Part shown: positions 1 to 8,717 of the stretch, one piece after another
How positions within the stretch are numbered: the first letter of the stretch is position 1
How the letters are laid out: the number at the start of each line of letters is the position of its first letter
Source of the DNA: Stutzerimonas stutzeri
GTDB taxonomy: Bacteria; Pseudomonadota; Gammaproteobacteria; Pseudomonadales; Pseudomonadaceae
NCBI GenBank assembly: GCA_002345575.1
Contig: DDVX01000007.1
Coordinates: 62,001-126,000, forward strand
Length of the DNA: 64,000 nt
Direction of reading: 5' to 3'
Program-made: the position numbers and the translations under genes
Notes under the pieces: generated by a model
Told to the model about the DNA's origin: nothing
Databases searched by the model: none
Seen by the model: only the letters and a program-made list of their open reading frames with translations

Positions 1-574
1 CGTCTTTCTTGTTAATAGCCCCTACAGTCGTGACCATGATCTGGATGTTAGCGCTGGTGGCAAAATTGCGCACCTGCTCTGGTTTGGATGAGTCGTACAG
101 AAAATATTCGTAACCCTTGGCCTTCGGGTAAATATTCTCGAAGTGCTCACGAGTAATCTTTAGGGTTTTATATGTGCCTTCTTTAATGGCGACAGAAGGT
201 ACAACGATTACAAATTTGGTGAATCCGTAATTTTTGTTCAGCTCAAAAATGGTACGCAGATAGACATATGTTTTACCAGTACCCGTTTCCATTTCGACGG
301 TGAAGTCGCCACTCGCGAGGTTGCCAGCAGGGCGCAGGCCATTATCGAGCTGGATAGTATGCAAATTATCGAAAATCTCTTCATCGACCAGTTGCAGACG
401 GTTACCGATACCAAGCTCATTTTCCGCAAGACCAAGTGAGGCCTGCGGCCCTGCGTCTTGGCGGTGAATCACAGTGAATTCCGAGCGCGAGATTTCCTGC
501 CCTTTAAAAAGGCCGACGACAGACTGAATCGCCGCCATCTGATAATCAAGATTGTCTTCAAAATGCAGCTTCAT
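1..574 (-). CDS. res: Type III restriction enzyme Res subunit, N-terminal part (runs off the left edge)
   Basis: About 191 N-terminal codons are visible; the gene continues beyond position 1. The protein begins MKLHFEDNLDYQ and carries a helicase Walker A motif, METGTGKTY, at residues 95-103, the usual position for the translocating ATPase of type III restriction subunits. In this family Res couples ATP-driven movement on DNA to cleavage by a C-terminal nuclease, which is outside the window. The ATG at 574 is chosen because an AGGAG ribosome site overlaps the stop codon of the upstream mod gene, only 12 bp away. It is the last gene of the helicase-DUF4391-mod-res series. Function is inferred from motif and position; nuclease integrity cannot be judged here. 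Confidence 0.9.
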   Translation of the reverse strand, partial: MKLHFEDNLDYQMAAIQSVVGLFKGQEISRSEFTVIHRQDAGPQASLGLAENELGIGNRLQLVDEEIFDNLHTIQLDNGLRPAGNLASGDFTVEMETGTGKTYVYLRTIFELNKNYGFTKFVIVVPSVAIKEGTYKTLKITREHFENIYPKAKGYEYFLYDSSKPEQVRNFATSANIQIMVTTVGAINKKD

Positions 575-586
575 CAATGACGCTCC

Positions 587-2530
587 TTACAAGCTGCGAA
601 CATGGGTTATGCCATTTTGTTCAAGGATGGCTGCCATGTTGGTCTTCGCTATATCGTCACTGAATGCACTGTCACGGAAAAAAACATGCGTATCTGAGGA
701 CGGGCTTAGCTCCCCGTGCCATTTGAGAATTTCCTGGGCAATATTTTCAACATCGGCCTTGGCAATATACTGATCAAGACAGGCAAACAACACACCGTAC
801 CCAATACTGTAAATATTTTTACCCGACACATTTCTGCTTTCGATGGGCACTGCGAGATCGATGCCGCGCTTCAGCAATAACTCATATAGAACATCTTGCT
901 CAGTGCGACCTTCTATCAGATGTTCTTGATGAGAAAGCAATGTTTCCTCAAGATCAGCACGATCAGGATTCCACGCTTTTATATTAGAGTTCGCAAGCCT
1001 AAATAGTTTTACGCCATTATCGCAAGACTCTGACGCAAGCTGCTGTGCAGCAGCCTTTATTCTCGCGAGCGATATTTCCGAGATAACTGAATAACCAGCC
1101 TTGAAAGCCGCACTTGACTCATCTACTTTTTCCGGCAACTGAACGCAAATATACCTAACAGAAGTAGCATTATCATTATTGAATTGAAGCACCGCATGAG
1201 CAGTTGTTGCAGAACCAGCAAAGAAATCTAAAACAATATCGTTATCACTCACGGTCTGTTCAAGTATATAGGTTAGTAGCGCTACCGGCTTAGGGGTATC
1301 GAAAATACCTTTACCTATGAGCTCTTTAACTTCCAGTGTTCCTGCCTCATTTGAAAATTCAGGGCCAATCCAAACTGACTTTGGTTTTATACGCTTCTCA
1401 CCTTCGGCAGTGTCCGCGTAATCAATTTGAAAAACATCCCATCTTTTTTCTTTCCCTACAGGTCTAGCCATCAACTCATCTAGTCGATCCATTGCAGTAT
1501 CTTTCCCCCAACGCCACCGACCATCGGAGTCGTCAGAAAGCTTTGGGAAAATACTCACAGAAAATTTATCGCTATGCTCCAATGATATTTCGCCGTCTTC
1601 AGGATTAACATAGAACGGATAATACATGTTAGGGCGGTCTTCTCGCCTGGCTCCCGAGCCCCGCTTCCTTAGGCCTTGCAGTCGATACTTTCTGCCATTG
1701 CTATCAACTTCAGAATACTCATCTAAATAGGCCTCCGGCAAAGGAACCCCCTTAGAAACAAAACCTCCCTTGGTATAGGCTACCAAGTAGTTATGAGCTG
1801 TGGCAAAGTACTTATCATCACTTCGCCCCTTGAGATTACTAACCACAGCTATATTTCCAAGAAAGTTTTCCTGTCCAAAAATCTCGTCACATATTTCTTG
1901 TAAGTTAGCCAGTTCATTATCATCAATTGATATGAAAATCACACCACCTTGGCTTAGTAGATTTTTTGAAAGCTTAAGCCTTGGGTACATCATATTTAAC
2001 CAGTTCGTATGCATGCGTCCTGATGTTTCAGTATTGCTGGAGAACTTTACTCCTTCATCGCTAATTTGGCCGGTGTACTTCAAATAGGTATCGAGATTCT
2101 CCTGAAACTTATCAGGGTAAATAAATTCCTTACCCGTATTGTACGGTGGATCGATATATATCACCTTAACCTTGCCGGCATAGCTCTTTTGAAGCAGCTT
2201 CAACACCTCAAGATTATCGCCCTCAATAAATATATTTTGGGTCGTTTCCCAAGCGACGCTCTCCTCAGGACAAGGAAGTAACGTACCGGTTGATGGCGTC
2301 AATGCGATCTGACGCGCTTTCTTTTTCCCATGCCAATTCAGACCGTATTTTTCTTCACCCTCGTCAATAGCCCCAACGTCACCCAAAAGTTGCCGAAGCG
2401 TGTCGAAGTTGACCCTACCCTCTCCGAAGGCTTCAGGGAAAATATTTTTAAGCTGTTCAATATTTTCGTTGAAGATGTTCGCGCTTTCACCGTCCTGAAG
2501 CGTCACTAAGTCCATAGCGGCCTTGCTCAT
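587..2530 (-). CDS. mod: Type III DNA N6-adenine methyltransferase (Mod)
   Basis: 647 residues. The catalytic DPPY motif is at 127-130 and the SAM-binding motif DFFAGSATT at 435-443. That order, with the long central segment as target-recognition domain, defines the beta class of amino-methyltransferases to which type III Mod proteins belong (EcoP15I type). Mod recognises the site, methylates one strand and is required for Res activity. Its start codon shares one base with the stop of the upstream DUF4391 gene (TAATG), and res follows 12 bp downstream, so the three are probably co-transcribed and translationally coupled. The gene is visibly richer in A+T than the core genes further right, which suggests horizontal acquisition. 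The recognition sequence cannot be read from the protein. Confidence 0.93.
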   Translation of the reverse strand: MSKAAMDLVTLQDGESANIFNENIEQLKNIFPEAFGEGRVNFDTLRQLLGDVGAIDEGEEKYGLNWHGKKKARQIALTPSTGTLLPCPEESVAWETTQNIFIEGDNLEVLKLLQKSYAGKVKVIYIDPPYNTGKEFIYPDKFQENLDTYLKYTGQISDEGVKFSSNTETSGRMHTNWLNMMYPRLKLSKNLLSQGGVIFISIDDNELANLQEICDEIFGQENFLGNIAVVSNLKGRSDDKYFATAHNYLVAYTKGGFVSKGVPLPEAYLDEYSEVDSNGRKYRLQGLRKRGSGARREDRPNMYYPFYVNPEDGEISLEHSDKFSVSIFPKLSDDSDGRWRWGKDTAMDRLDELMARPVGKEKRWDVFQIDYADTAEGEKRIKPKSVWIGPEFSNEAGTLEVKELIGKGIFDTPKPVALLTYILEQTVSDNDIVLDFFAGSATTAHAVLQFNNDNATSVRYICVQLPEKVDESSAAFKAGYSVISEISLARIKAAAQQLASESCDNGVKLFRLANSNIKAWNPDRADLEETLLSHQEHLIEGRTEQDVLYELLLKRGIDLAVPIESRNVSGKNIYSIGYGVLFACLDQYIAKADVENIAQEILKWHGELSPSSDTHVFFRDSAFSDDIAKTNMAAILEQNGITHVRSL

Positions 2531-3309
2531 TAAATGCTCTCTCTAATTTTTTCAATTACGTCATTGATCTGTTTGATCTTGGTATTCAGCTCAACCTGCC
2601 GCCCCATCTGCCGTTCTTTTTTCAGCTTATTGGCGATCTCTGTCTTTTGCAGGTTGAGCTTTTCAAGCTCACGGAGCCGTTCAAGACGGCCCTCGCTCGG
2701 TTTATTTTCTATATTATCGGCCACGCCCCGCTCATAGCACCCGCTATGGACGGCACAGTTAATAGCTATGACACGTTCGCTCAGACTTTTATAGAAACTA
2801 AGGAAGTTGGTGAAGGAAAAGCTGTTGATATTGCAGTCTTCCAGAAAGGCTGCCTGCGCAACTGTTGGTGCGGCCAGGTCGATCCAATCCGTATATAGGA
2901 GCTCTTCGACGACCCATTTTTCCTTGTCCGACTGGTTGATGCGCTTGTCGGACAGGCTGAGGCAGACCTGGTTGTCCTGAATAAACAGCAGGATAAGCGG
3001 GTATGGAATTGACCGCTGCATAAAGTTCGCAATGCGTTTTAGCCGTTTGTTCGAGGTGAGCTCTACCTGGAGAATTGCGATTTCAGAAAAGTCGCGCTCG
3101 CTGTCAACATAGGCCGCGATATTGATCGTGGCGGGCTTCAGGGTGTATAGCCAACGTATCTTATCGACATCGTCCTTCAAGGCCGTTTTATCGGCGATGT
3201 CTAGCACTCCGTTTTCAAGAAAAAGCTTCTTGAAAACGGGTTTATTCAATTCACAGGATCTGGGAATTGAAAGATGGTCAATGAAGGCATCCAGTTTACC
3301 TGGCGTCAT
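2530..3309 (-). CDS. DUF4391-type protein in the type III restriction operon
   Basis: 259 residues, resembling the DUF4391 family, whose members often sit beside restriction-modification and helicase genes. The N-terminal two thirds look globular, including a segment starting IRWLYTLKPATINIAAY near residue 51. The last 60 or so residues are highly charged, Leu/Lys/Glu-rich and predicted coiled coil, suggesting a bridging role in a complex. No enzymatic motif is visible. The stop overlaps the mod start and the upstream helicase ends 14 bp before it, so it is an integral part of the operon. Biochemical function is unknown; partnership with the helicase or Mod-Res is inferred from position only. 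Confidence 0.8.
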   Translation of the reverse strand: MTPGKLDAFIDHLSIPRSCELNKPVFKKLFLENGVLDIADKTALKDDVDKIRWLYTLKPATINIAAYVDSERDFSEIAILQVELTSNKRLKRIANFMQRSIPYPLILLFIQDNQVCLSLSDKRINQSDKEKWVVEELLYTDWIDLAAPTVAQAAFLEDCNINSFSFTNFLSFYKSLSERVIAINCAVHSGCYERGVADNIENKPSEGRLERLRELEKLNLQKTEIANKLKKERQMGRQVELNTKIKQINDVIEKIRESI

Positions 3310-3323
3310 AGCGTGTCCTTGCC

Positions 3324-6300
3324 TTAGGGAACGTCCGTGATGATGAGGTAGGTTACAACGGCAAAATCTTCAATGCCCTGGCTGCTCGTAGCGGTAAGCA
3401 CCGTCCCCCCTCTGGTGAAAAGGCTTTGCACTCCCTTTTCTTCACTCTTGCCTGCAATGCTATCCACAGCGACGGCCAGCAACTGCTGGTACTGCTCCAT
3501 ATCGGAACCATTTCTTGTACGGTCGTTTACCTGCCCGACAGCATCTCCATCAATGGATGTTGCCGAGAGGCCGTGTTTTTTCAGCAGGTCGAGCACCTTT
3601 TTGCTTTGCGTGAAGTTGAGCTCAACGACGGCTTCGTCGGAGACATAGACCAGGAAGTACGGGGCAAGCGGATAGTTTTCATCCACCTGGACGGCCCGAT
3701 GGCCATCCCTGACGCTCTTCAAACAGAAGATAACGCCGGGCTTGAGGCCATCGGCTTTGAGTTCTTCATCAATGGTGACAGCGGCGTAGAGGCCTTGTGG
3801 AGCCTGAGCCAGCAGGTGCAAGCCTTTCTTCATGTAGCCTGAAAGATCCATACGGAAGTCGTTCAGGGTTAAGTCCGTAATGGAAACGCCGCCTGCCATG
3901 TCTTCCAGATCGACCACGGCATCTTTAAGCTGCTGAAGCTGCGTGCGGCGATACGCCAGGTCGTTCATTTCCTGGGCATTGGCGTCGATGACGTTTTCCT
4001 CGCCCGTGGCCGAAACGTCCAGAAGCATCATGCGACCCGCCACCCTGGCTTCAAGGTTGATGTACTCGTCAAGCTCCATATTCGGCCAGAAGTTGATGAG
4101 CTGAATTTTGGTATTTTTCGAACCCAGGCGGTCAACACGACCAAAGCGCTGGATGATCCTGACTGGGTTCCAGTGAATGTCGTAGTTGACGAGCGTGTCG
4201 CAGTCCTGAAGGTTCTGCCCCTCACTGATGCAATCAGTGGCAATCAGGAGATCGATCTCAGCCTTGGCACCGGGATCGATCTTTCCACGCTCCTTCGACA
4301 CCGGGGAGAAAGCCGTCAGAAGATTGTTAAGATCCGAGCCAGCACCGGCCAAAGTAGTTTTGTTAGTGCCACCGCCAGTAATCAGTGCACTGTGAATTCC
4401 CAGCTCTTCCCACGCCCAATCGACAAGATGGGCATAGAGATACTTCGCGGTATCGGCGAATGCCGTGAAGACGATGACCTTCTTGTTTCCGGGGTTTAGT
4501 GGTTCCCGGACTTTTTTGGCAATAACCTCTTTTAGCTTATCCAGCTTGGCATCGCGCTGTTCATCTACTGCTTGCGCGGATTCGACGATAGAGGCCAGGA
4601 AGATCCGATCAGCCTCAAGCTCCTGCCTGAAACGGATGAGATCCATGTCCTGAAGCAGGACGCGTGTTTTGTTGCCGATCATGAAGGGCTCAAGCTCGGG
4701 CGAGTCCATTTCAAAGTCGTGAATATCCTCAATATTCAGGGCTTCGATGTCGCCGCTTTCATGAGCGTCAATCTTCTGTAACAGAACTTCGACCTGAGCC
4801 AAGAGCTTTTGCGAGGTGAGCGTGAAGGAGTTGATCGAGCTTTCCATGCGCTTGAGCAGGTTCACCCGCATCAGGTGGATCAGGCTTTCCTCCCGGTCAA
4901 CCTGTTTAAAGACGCTCTTACCGTCACCTACGGCGTTGTCATAGCGCCGGGCATACTCATCCTTCTTGTCTGTCCGGACGAACTTCATTGGCGTGTAGCC
5001 CGCCAGCGAGAGCCTGCGGATCGTCTTGTTCACTTCCTTCAGCGGCGGAAATTCATGCGTTGAATCGAGATCGGCATAAATGTTCTGTGGTGGCAATCTC
5101 ACAGGGAACTCACCGATATCTGCCGTGCCGTAATACTTCTGAATGTGCTTGCGGGAACGCGCAATGGTGACGATATCGAGCAGCTTGAAATAGTCGAAGC
5201 TCATGGTATCCAGTAAGGAAGCCACACTACGGTTTTCAGGCGGTTGCTTGACCCACTGATTGAACTGCTTTTGCGCCAAGCGCAGCGTGCTTTCCACATT
5301 CTTGATGCCAACGTCGCTGAAGGCGTCGTCACGCCCCTCGGTGATGAAAGCGACCTGGTTTTTCAGGTCGTTCATACGGTTGTTCACTGGTGTGGCGGAA
5401 AGCATCAGTACCCTGGTTTTTACGCCTGACTGGATGATGTCCTCCATCAGGCGGCAATAGCGGTTTTTGGTGCCTTTGGTAGGGTTGTTGTTGCGGAAAT
5501 TGTGCGATTCATCGATGACGATGAGGTCGTAATTGCCCCAGTTCAGCGTTTCAAGGTTGATCTCGCCAGAACTGCCTTTCGTGCGTGACAGGTCGGTATG
5601 GTTCAGGACGTCATAGTTAAAGCGATCTTGGGCTAGCAGGTTGCGCTTGTCGTTGACGGTGAAGATCGTCCAGTTATCCCGTAGCTTCTTCGGACAAAGC
5701 ACCAGAACACGGTCATTGCGCAGCTCGTAGTATTTGATGACCGCTAACGCTTCAAAAGTCTTACCCAGACCGACGCTGTCGGCAATGATGCATCCGTTGT
5801 GCTTCTCCAGCTTGTCGATAGCCCCCAGCACTCCGTCCTTCTGGAACTTATAAAGCTTGTTCCAGACAAGGGTGTCCTTGAACCCTGTTTTTGTCTTGAT
5901 GATGCTGTCTTCGTCGATGTCAGCGAGGAAGTCTTTAAAAATGTTGTAAAGCGTCAGGAAATAAATGAAGTCGCCTGGTTGATCAGCGGCGATAAACTCC
6001 AGCTTCTCAAGGAGCTCGTCCTTGATGTCTCGGGCTTGAGGGGCATCTGCCCAGACAGAGTTAAACCAGGACAGCAGTTGCTTGGTCGTCTCTGGCTCGT
6101 TGATGCCAGTATTCATAAGCGGGGTATCGGCCTGCACCTCCCCCAGACCGGCTGGTGTGAAAGCTGAGCTGCCATGAATGGCAAAGCTGCCCTGGCTACC
6201 GTCTTCGACAAGGAACATATTCTGGACAGCATTGGCTGACCGTACTTCGGCCTTATTGGCGAGCCATTTGGCGCATTCCCTGGCAATACGCTTCTGGTCG

Positions 6301-6533
6301 AGTTGGTTCAGCAAGCGCAGGTCGTCATTCGACCCGATGAGCGCCTGAAGATGTGAGTTTTCCCATCCGGACAGCAGCAGCCTCGCACCGTCGATGCGGG
6401 AGAGTTCCTTCCTGAGCGCTGAAAAGCCATAAATAGTGAACAGGCCTGAAAGCACGGAAAGCTTCGATCCTGCGGCGAGATGATCTCGCAGGGTGTTCCC
6501 TACGTGGCCGTTATTTCTGTTGTCCAGTAACAA
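3324..6533 (-). CDS. SNF2-type superfamily 2 helicase with PLD-like N-terminus
   Basis: 1069 residues. The first 150 residues resemble a degenerate phospholipase-D-like domain (HGSSAFTPAGL near 120). The helicase core shows ADSVGLGKT at 251-259 (motif I), DESH at 341-344 (motif II), LSATPVNNR (motif III) and QRFGRVDRLGS (motif VI) in the C-terminal RecA-like lobe. Such proteins translocate on double-stranded DNA; in defence operons they are thought to remodel or scan invading DNA. It is the first gene of the minus-strand cassette, 14 bp before the DUF4391 gene and about 100 bp after a regulator gene. An AT-rich palindrome lies just upstream. Family assignment is firm; its role alongside a type III R-M pair is inferred. 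Confidence 0.88.
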   Translation of the reverse strand: MLLDNRNNGHVGNTLRDHLAAGSKLSVLSGLFTIYGFSALRKELSRIDGARLLLSGWENSHLQALIGSNDDLRLLNQLDQKRIARECAKWLANKAEVRSANAVQNMFLVEDGSQGSFAIHGSSAFTPAGLGEVQADTPLMNTGINEPETTKQLLSWFNSVWADAPQARDIKDELLEKLEFIAADQPGDFIYFLTLYNIFKDFLADIDEDSIIKTKTGFKDTLVWNKLYKFQKDGVLGAIDKLEKHNGCIIADSVGLGKTFEALAVIKYYELRNDRVLVLCPKKLRDNWTIFTVNDKRNLLAQDRFNYDVLNHTDLSRTKGSSGEINLETLNWGNYDLIVIDESHNFRNNNPTKGTKNRYCRLMEDIIQSGVKTRVLMLSATPVNNRMNDLKNQVAFITEGRDDAFSDVGIKNVESTLRLAQKQFNQWVKQPPENRSVASLLDTMSFDYFKLLDIVTIARSRKHIQKYYGTADIGEFPVRLPPQNIYADLDSTHEFPPLKEVNKTIRRLSLAGYTPMKFVRTDKKDEYARRYDNAVGDGKSVFKQVDREESLIHLMRVNLLKRMESSINSFTLTSQKLLAQVEVLLQKIDAHESGDIEALNIEDIHDFEMDSPELEPFMIGNKTRVLLQDMDLIRFRQELEADRIFLASIVESAQAVDEQRDAKLDKLKEVIAKKVREPLNPGNKKVIVFTAFADTAKYLYAHLVDWAWEELGIHSALITGGGTNKTTLAGAGSDLNNLLTAFSPVSKERGKIDPGAKAEIDLLIATDCISEGQNLQDCDTLVNYDIHWNPVRIIQRFGRVDRLGSKNTKIQLINFWPNMELDEYINLEARVAGRMMLLDVSATGEENVIDANAQEMNDLAYRRTQLQQLKDAVVDLEDMAGGVSITDLTLNDFRMDLSGYMKKGLHLLAQAPQGLYAAVTIDEELKADGLKPGVIFCLKSVRDGHRAVQVDENYPLAPYFLVYVSDEAVVELNFTQSKKVLDLLKKHGLSATSIDGDAVGQVNDRTRNGSDMEQYQQLLAVAVDSIAGKSEEKGVQSLFTRGGTVLTATSSQGIEDFAVVTYLIITDVP

Positions 6534-6589
6534 AGCTTATCCACCCTAACTCAGAACGTGAACCCAGATAGCCAGTCCTAAGTGATTGA

Positions 6590-6604
6590 TTTAATTATAT
6601 TAAA
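6590..6604. promoter_or_regulatory. AT-rich palindrome upstream of the defence operon
   Basis: TTTAAT-TAT-ATTAAA, 6-bp arms with a 3-bp spacer, lies in a very AT-rich patch between the regulator stop (6632) and the helicase start (6533). On the minus strand TATAAT-like hexamers fall in the same patch, so the palindrome could be an operator overlapping the operon promoter. Binding by the neighbouring HTH protein is a guess. Confidence 0.35.
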
Positions 6605-6631
6605 TTATAAAATATTGAAAAGGCGAAAACC

Positions 6632-7114
6632 TCAGTCTCCCTTGCCTGGCGTTTCCCAGTACCGCCGTATCGTCCTTACCGTCACGCCCAATTTTTTGGC
6701 AATTTCTGGCTTGCTCAGCCCCTCGGCCTTCAATTGGCGAACACCATCACGAGTAGCGTCCGCTTTCAGACCTCGAATGCCCCGCATGGCAATCTCTGGT
6801 GGAACAGGTTCAAACCGCCCCTCATCCAGCAGCCCACGAAGCTTCTTATTGCTTGAGGCGAGATACCCTTCAACGCGCTGACCGGCACAACGTGCCTCTA
6901 CAACCTGTAGCAGTTGGCTCGGGGTAACGCCAAGCCCCCCACAGAGCTTGACAAGCAGGCCCACCCCAATATCAGACAGACCTTTTTCGATCTCACGCAA
7001 GTGCGATGCATTGATGAAAGCAGCACAGGTTTCATGAGTCAGTCCCGAATGGAGCCTGACATCTCTGATCACTTCCCCCAGTACTTTTTCATAGCCCATC
7101 GTTTTTGCGCCCAA
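6632..7114 (-). CDS. Regulator with Xre-like N-terminus and C-terminal helix-turn-helix
   Basis: 160 residues. Residues 8-70 resemble an Xre/Cro fold, beginning LGEVIRDVRLHSGLTHE. The C-terminus contains a second helix-turn-helix of the resolvase or sigma-region-4 type, GLSKPEIAKKLGVTVRTIRR near 131-150. Two separate DNA-binding motifs in a short protein are unusual. It is encoded immediately upstream of, and in the same direction as, the helicase-DUF4391-mod-res genes, so it is the obvious candidate controller of that cassette. Two starts are possible, ATG at 7114 or ATG at 7099; the longer is listed. Confidence 0.75.
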   Translation of the reverse strand: MGAKTMGYEKVLGEVIRDVRLHSGLTHETCAAFINASHLREIEKGLSDIGVGLLVKLCGGLGVTPSQLLQVVEARCAGQRVEGYLASSNKKLRGLLDEGRFEPVPPEIAMRGIRGLKADATRDGVRQLKAEGLSKPEIAKKLGVTVRTIRRYWETPGKGD

Positions 7115-7211
7115 AAGGGAGCATCAAGCCACCTTTGACCGGACATATCCTTATGCTTTAGCATTCATAGTTTCCCAATAGGATATTCGATATTTCTATC
7201 AATAAATACCA

Positions 7212-7721
7212 ATGGATATACCTAAATGCCGGTGGATAAATCGGCGGATGTTTGAAGCGGAGAGAAGCAGGATTATGCGATCACAAAAGGGGAAGGCTGA
7301 TTTTGCGTTCAGCTCTGATGTGCCAGGCATCTGGAGCCTCACCAAGAAAGGAAGTGAGCCATGGATTCATATCACTCTCGCTTGCTCAACCGAGAAAACG
7401 GTAGTGAGCACCATTTCAACCAACGACTGCGAGCTCGTTAAGCGGGCACTCGCAGCTCCAGGTGAAGGGCTTTACGTAAGGAGTCTTCAGGCGGTGTTCT
7501 CTTGCACCTTTCCTGACAACGTAGGTGTCGGTGTCGCGGACGTTTACCAGCTCAACGAAGGCGAAACAAAGCGCGGAGAAGCATTCCATAGCTTTTATAC
7601 AAAGTTCGGCATTTTCAGAATCGGCGGCCCTACCGAGCTAATGGCGAACCAAGTGAAATTCGGGTCTGACGTGGTTCTCTACACCGCCAAACGCCCTCAA
7701 CAACGCTACTTCGGGAACTGA
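7212..7721 (+). CDS. Hypothetical protein in the accessory block
   Basis: 169 residues with no family I recognise. It has a mixed, soluble-looking composition, no signal peptide and no membrane segment. The gene points away from the defence operon and ends 4 bp before the next gene, which suggests a small plus-strand operon. The start is uncertain: the ATG at 7212 has no good ribosome site, and an internal ATG at 7275 has an AGGA just upstream. Its place between a defence cassette and other orphan genes suggests an accessory role, but nothing in the sequence specifies one. Confidence 0.6.
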   Translation: MDIPKCRWINRRMFEAERSRIMRSQKGKADFAFSSDVPGIWSLTKKGSEPWIHITLACSTEKTVVSTISTNDCELVKRALAAPGEGLYVRSLQAVFSCTFPDNVGVGVADVYQLNEGETKRGEAFHSFYTKFGIFRIGGPTELMANQVKFGSDVVLYTAKRPQQRYFGN

Positions 7722-7725
7722 CGAA

Positions 7726-8124
7726 ATGGACGAGCTAAAAGAAGTAGCCGACCTTCTTTACAGCGCCGGCATCCCTATGCCGGGCTCGGAGATCAACCAA
7801 GAGGAAGCAGTTAGGATCGTCCGCGAGCGCTTTCCGCACTCGGAATACTGCCTCGTCCGGGATTGGATTTGGATTGACCTACATGTGACGCCTGCACAGC
7901 GTGCTGAGCTAGTAAGAACTCAGCGTCAGCCGGTACTCGCTTACGCACACACCGTGATTTACGACAGTTCGCGAAGGTGGGACGTAGGCGACTTCGTGCG
8001 CACTTCTTACCTGCATGCTTTCCACGACGGCTTTATGTTCCAAACCCTTAACACGGTCTACATCTTGCTCGGTGACGGCGTGCGCAAGTGTGCAAACCTA
8101 GAAACGGTTGGGCGGATTTTTTGA
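7726..8124 (+). CDS. Small uncharacterised protein, DUF6957-like
   Basis: 132 residues, resembling a small family found in pseudomonad mobile regions (DUF6957-like, from memory). The distinctive stretch runs from the YAHTVIYDSSRRWDVGDFVR segment through LNTVYILLGDG. It is soluble, with no catalytic motif evident. It follows the preceding orphan gene by 4 bp, and its TGA stop overlaps a possible TTG start of the next gene (TTGA), so the three may be translationally coupled. Function unknown. Confidence 0.65.
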   Translation: MDELKEVADLLYSAGIPMPGSEINQEEAVRIVRERFPHSEYCLVRDWIWIDLHVTPAQRAELVRTQRQPVLAYAHTVIYDSSRRWDVGDFVRTSYLHAFHDGFMFQTLNTVYILLGDGVRKCANLETVGRIF

Positions 8125-8477
8125 GCGCCCTGTCATCGTACGCTGCACGGCGCTTAGCTCAGGCGATTGACTATCGATTTTGTAAGCCGGTAACCGCCTA
8201 TCTGACTAACGCCACGATTGTTTCTTGTTGCGGTGTGGCCGTGATGCACCGGCATGTAAATGCGGAGTTTTCTGGGCGGTTTCAAGACGGTCATCGGGTG
8301 AGAACATCTGACATTCTTCAAGCGGAGCAGCACGGGTCGTTCTGGGCTTTGCGCACGCTCAGCGGGAGTTTTTATGTGATCGCCAGCTTCCACCCGCGCG
8401 GCGGACGGCAATCACTTCAGGCGTTCCTCAAGCTTCGCGAACAGGGCGTTCACCTGACACCTCGCCGCGTGCAGTAA
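8121..8477 (+). CDS. Small hypothetical protein with a possible TTG start
   Basis: 118 residues if translation starts at the TTG at 8121, which overlaps the previous stop codon by 4 bases; the frame stays open upstream to an ATG at 8088. The middle segment (DGHRVRTSDILQAEQHGSFW, followed by a TLSGSFYVI strand) looks like a genuine folded domain rather than a shadow frame. No function is recognised. It is the last intact gene of the orphan plus-strand group. Confidence 0.5.
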   Translation: MSALSSYAARRLAQAIDYRFCKPVTAYLTNATIVSCCGVAVMHRHVNAEFSGRFQDGHRVRTSDILQAEQHGSFWALRTLSGSFYVIASFHPRGGRQSLQAFLKLREQGVHLTPRRVQ

Positions 8478-8544
8478 GGGTTTACCTGCGGGTATTTTGT
8501 GCCCGGCACAGCGCTTTTTTCACCCAGCAAAGGAGGCATCCTCA

Positions 8545-8717
8545 ATGCGTGAAGAATACGACCGCGAGCAGCGGTCGCGCTTGTCGCAACCGATCTGGAG
8601 GAGACCTTATCGGCTGCGGCAGGGGGCACGTATCAACATGCCACATCCAGGAGCTCTATGACGTCAGCCCTGCTCATCTGGGGCCGACTTGGAAACGGCT
8701 TGCTGCTTAAAGCCTGA
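8545..8717 (+). pseudogene. Possible frameshifted small ORF with a strong ribosome site
   Basis: AAAGGAGG precedes an ATG at 8545. Translation opens MREEYDREQRSR and in that frame stops after 38 codons. Switching frame near 8580 yields a sensible continuation (LVATDLEETLSAAAGG, ending GRLGNGLLLKA and a stop at 8715-8717), giving about 57 residues. This pattern fits a small gene broken by a one-base deletion. No homologue is recognised, so it is tentative. Confidence 0.3.

Noticed and set aside
1..6533. Assigning the helicase cassette to DISARM or BREX
   Set aside because: The SNF2 helicase and a methyltransferase are suggestive, but no DUF1998, PglZ, BrxC/PglY or separate PLD gene is present; mod-res is clearly type III.
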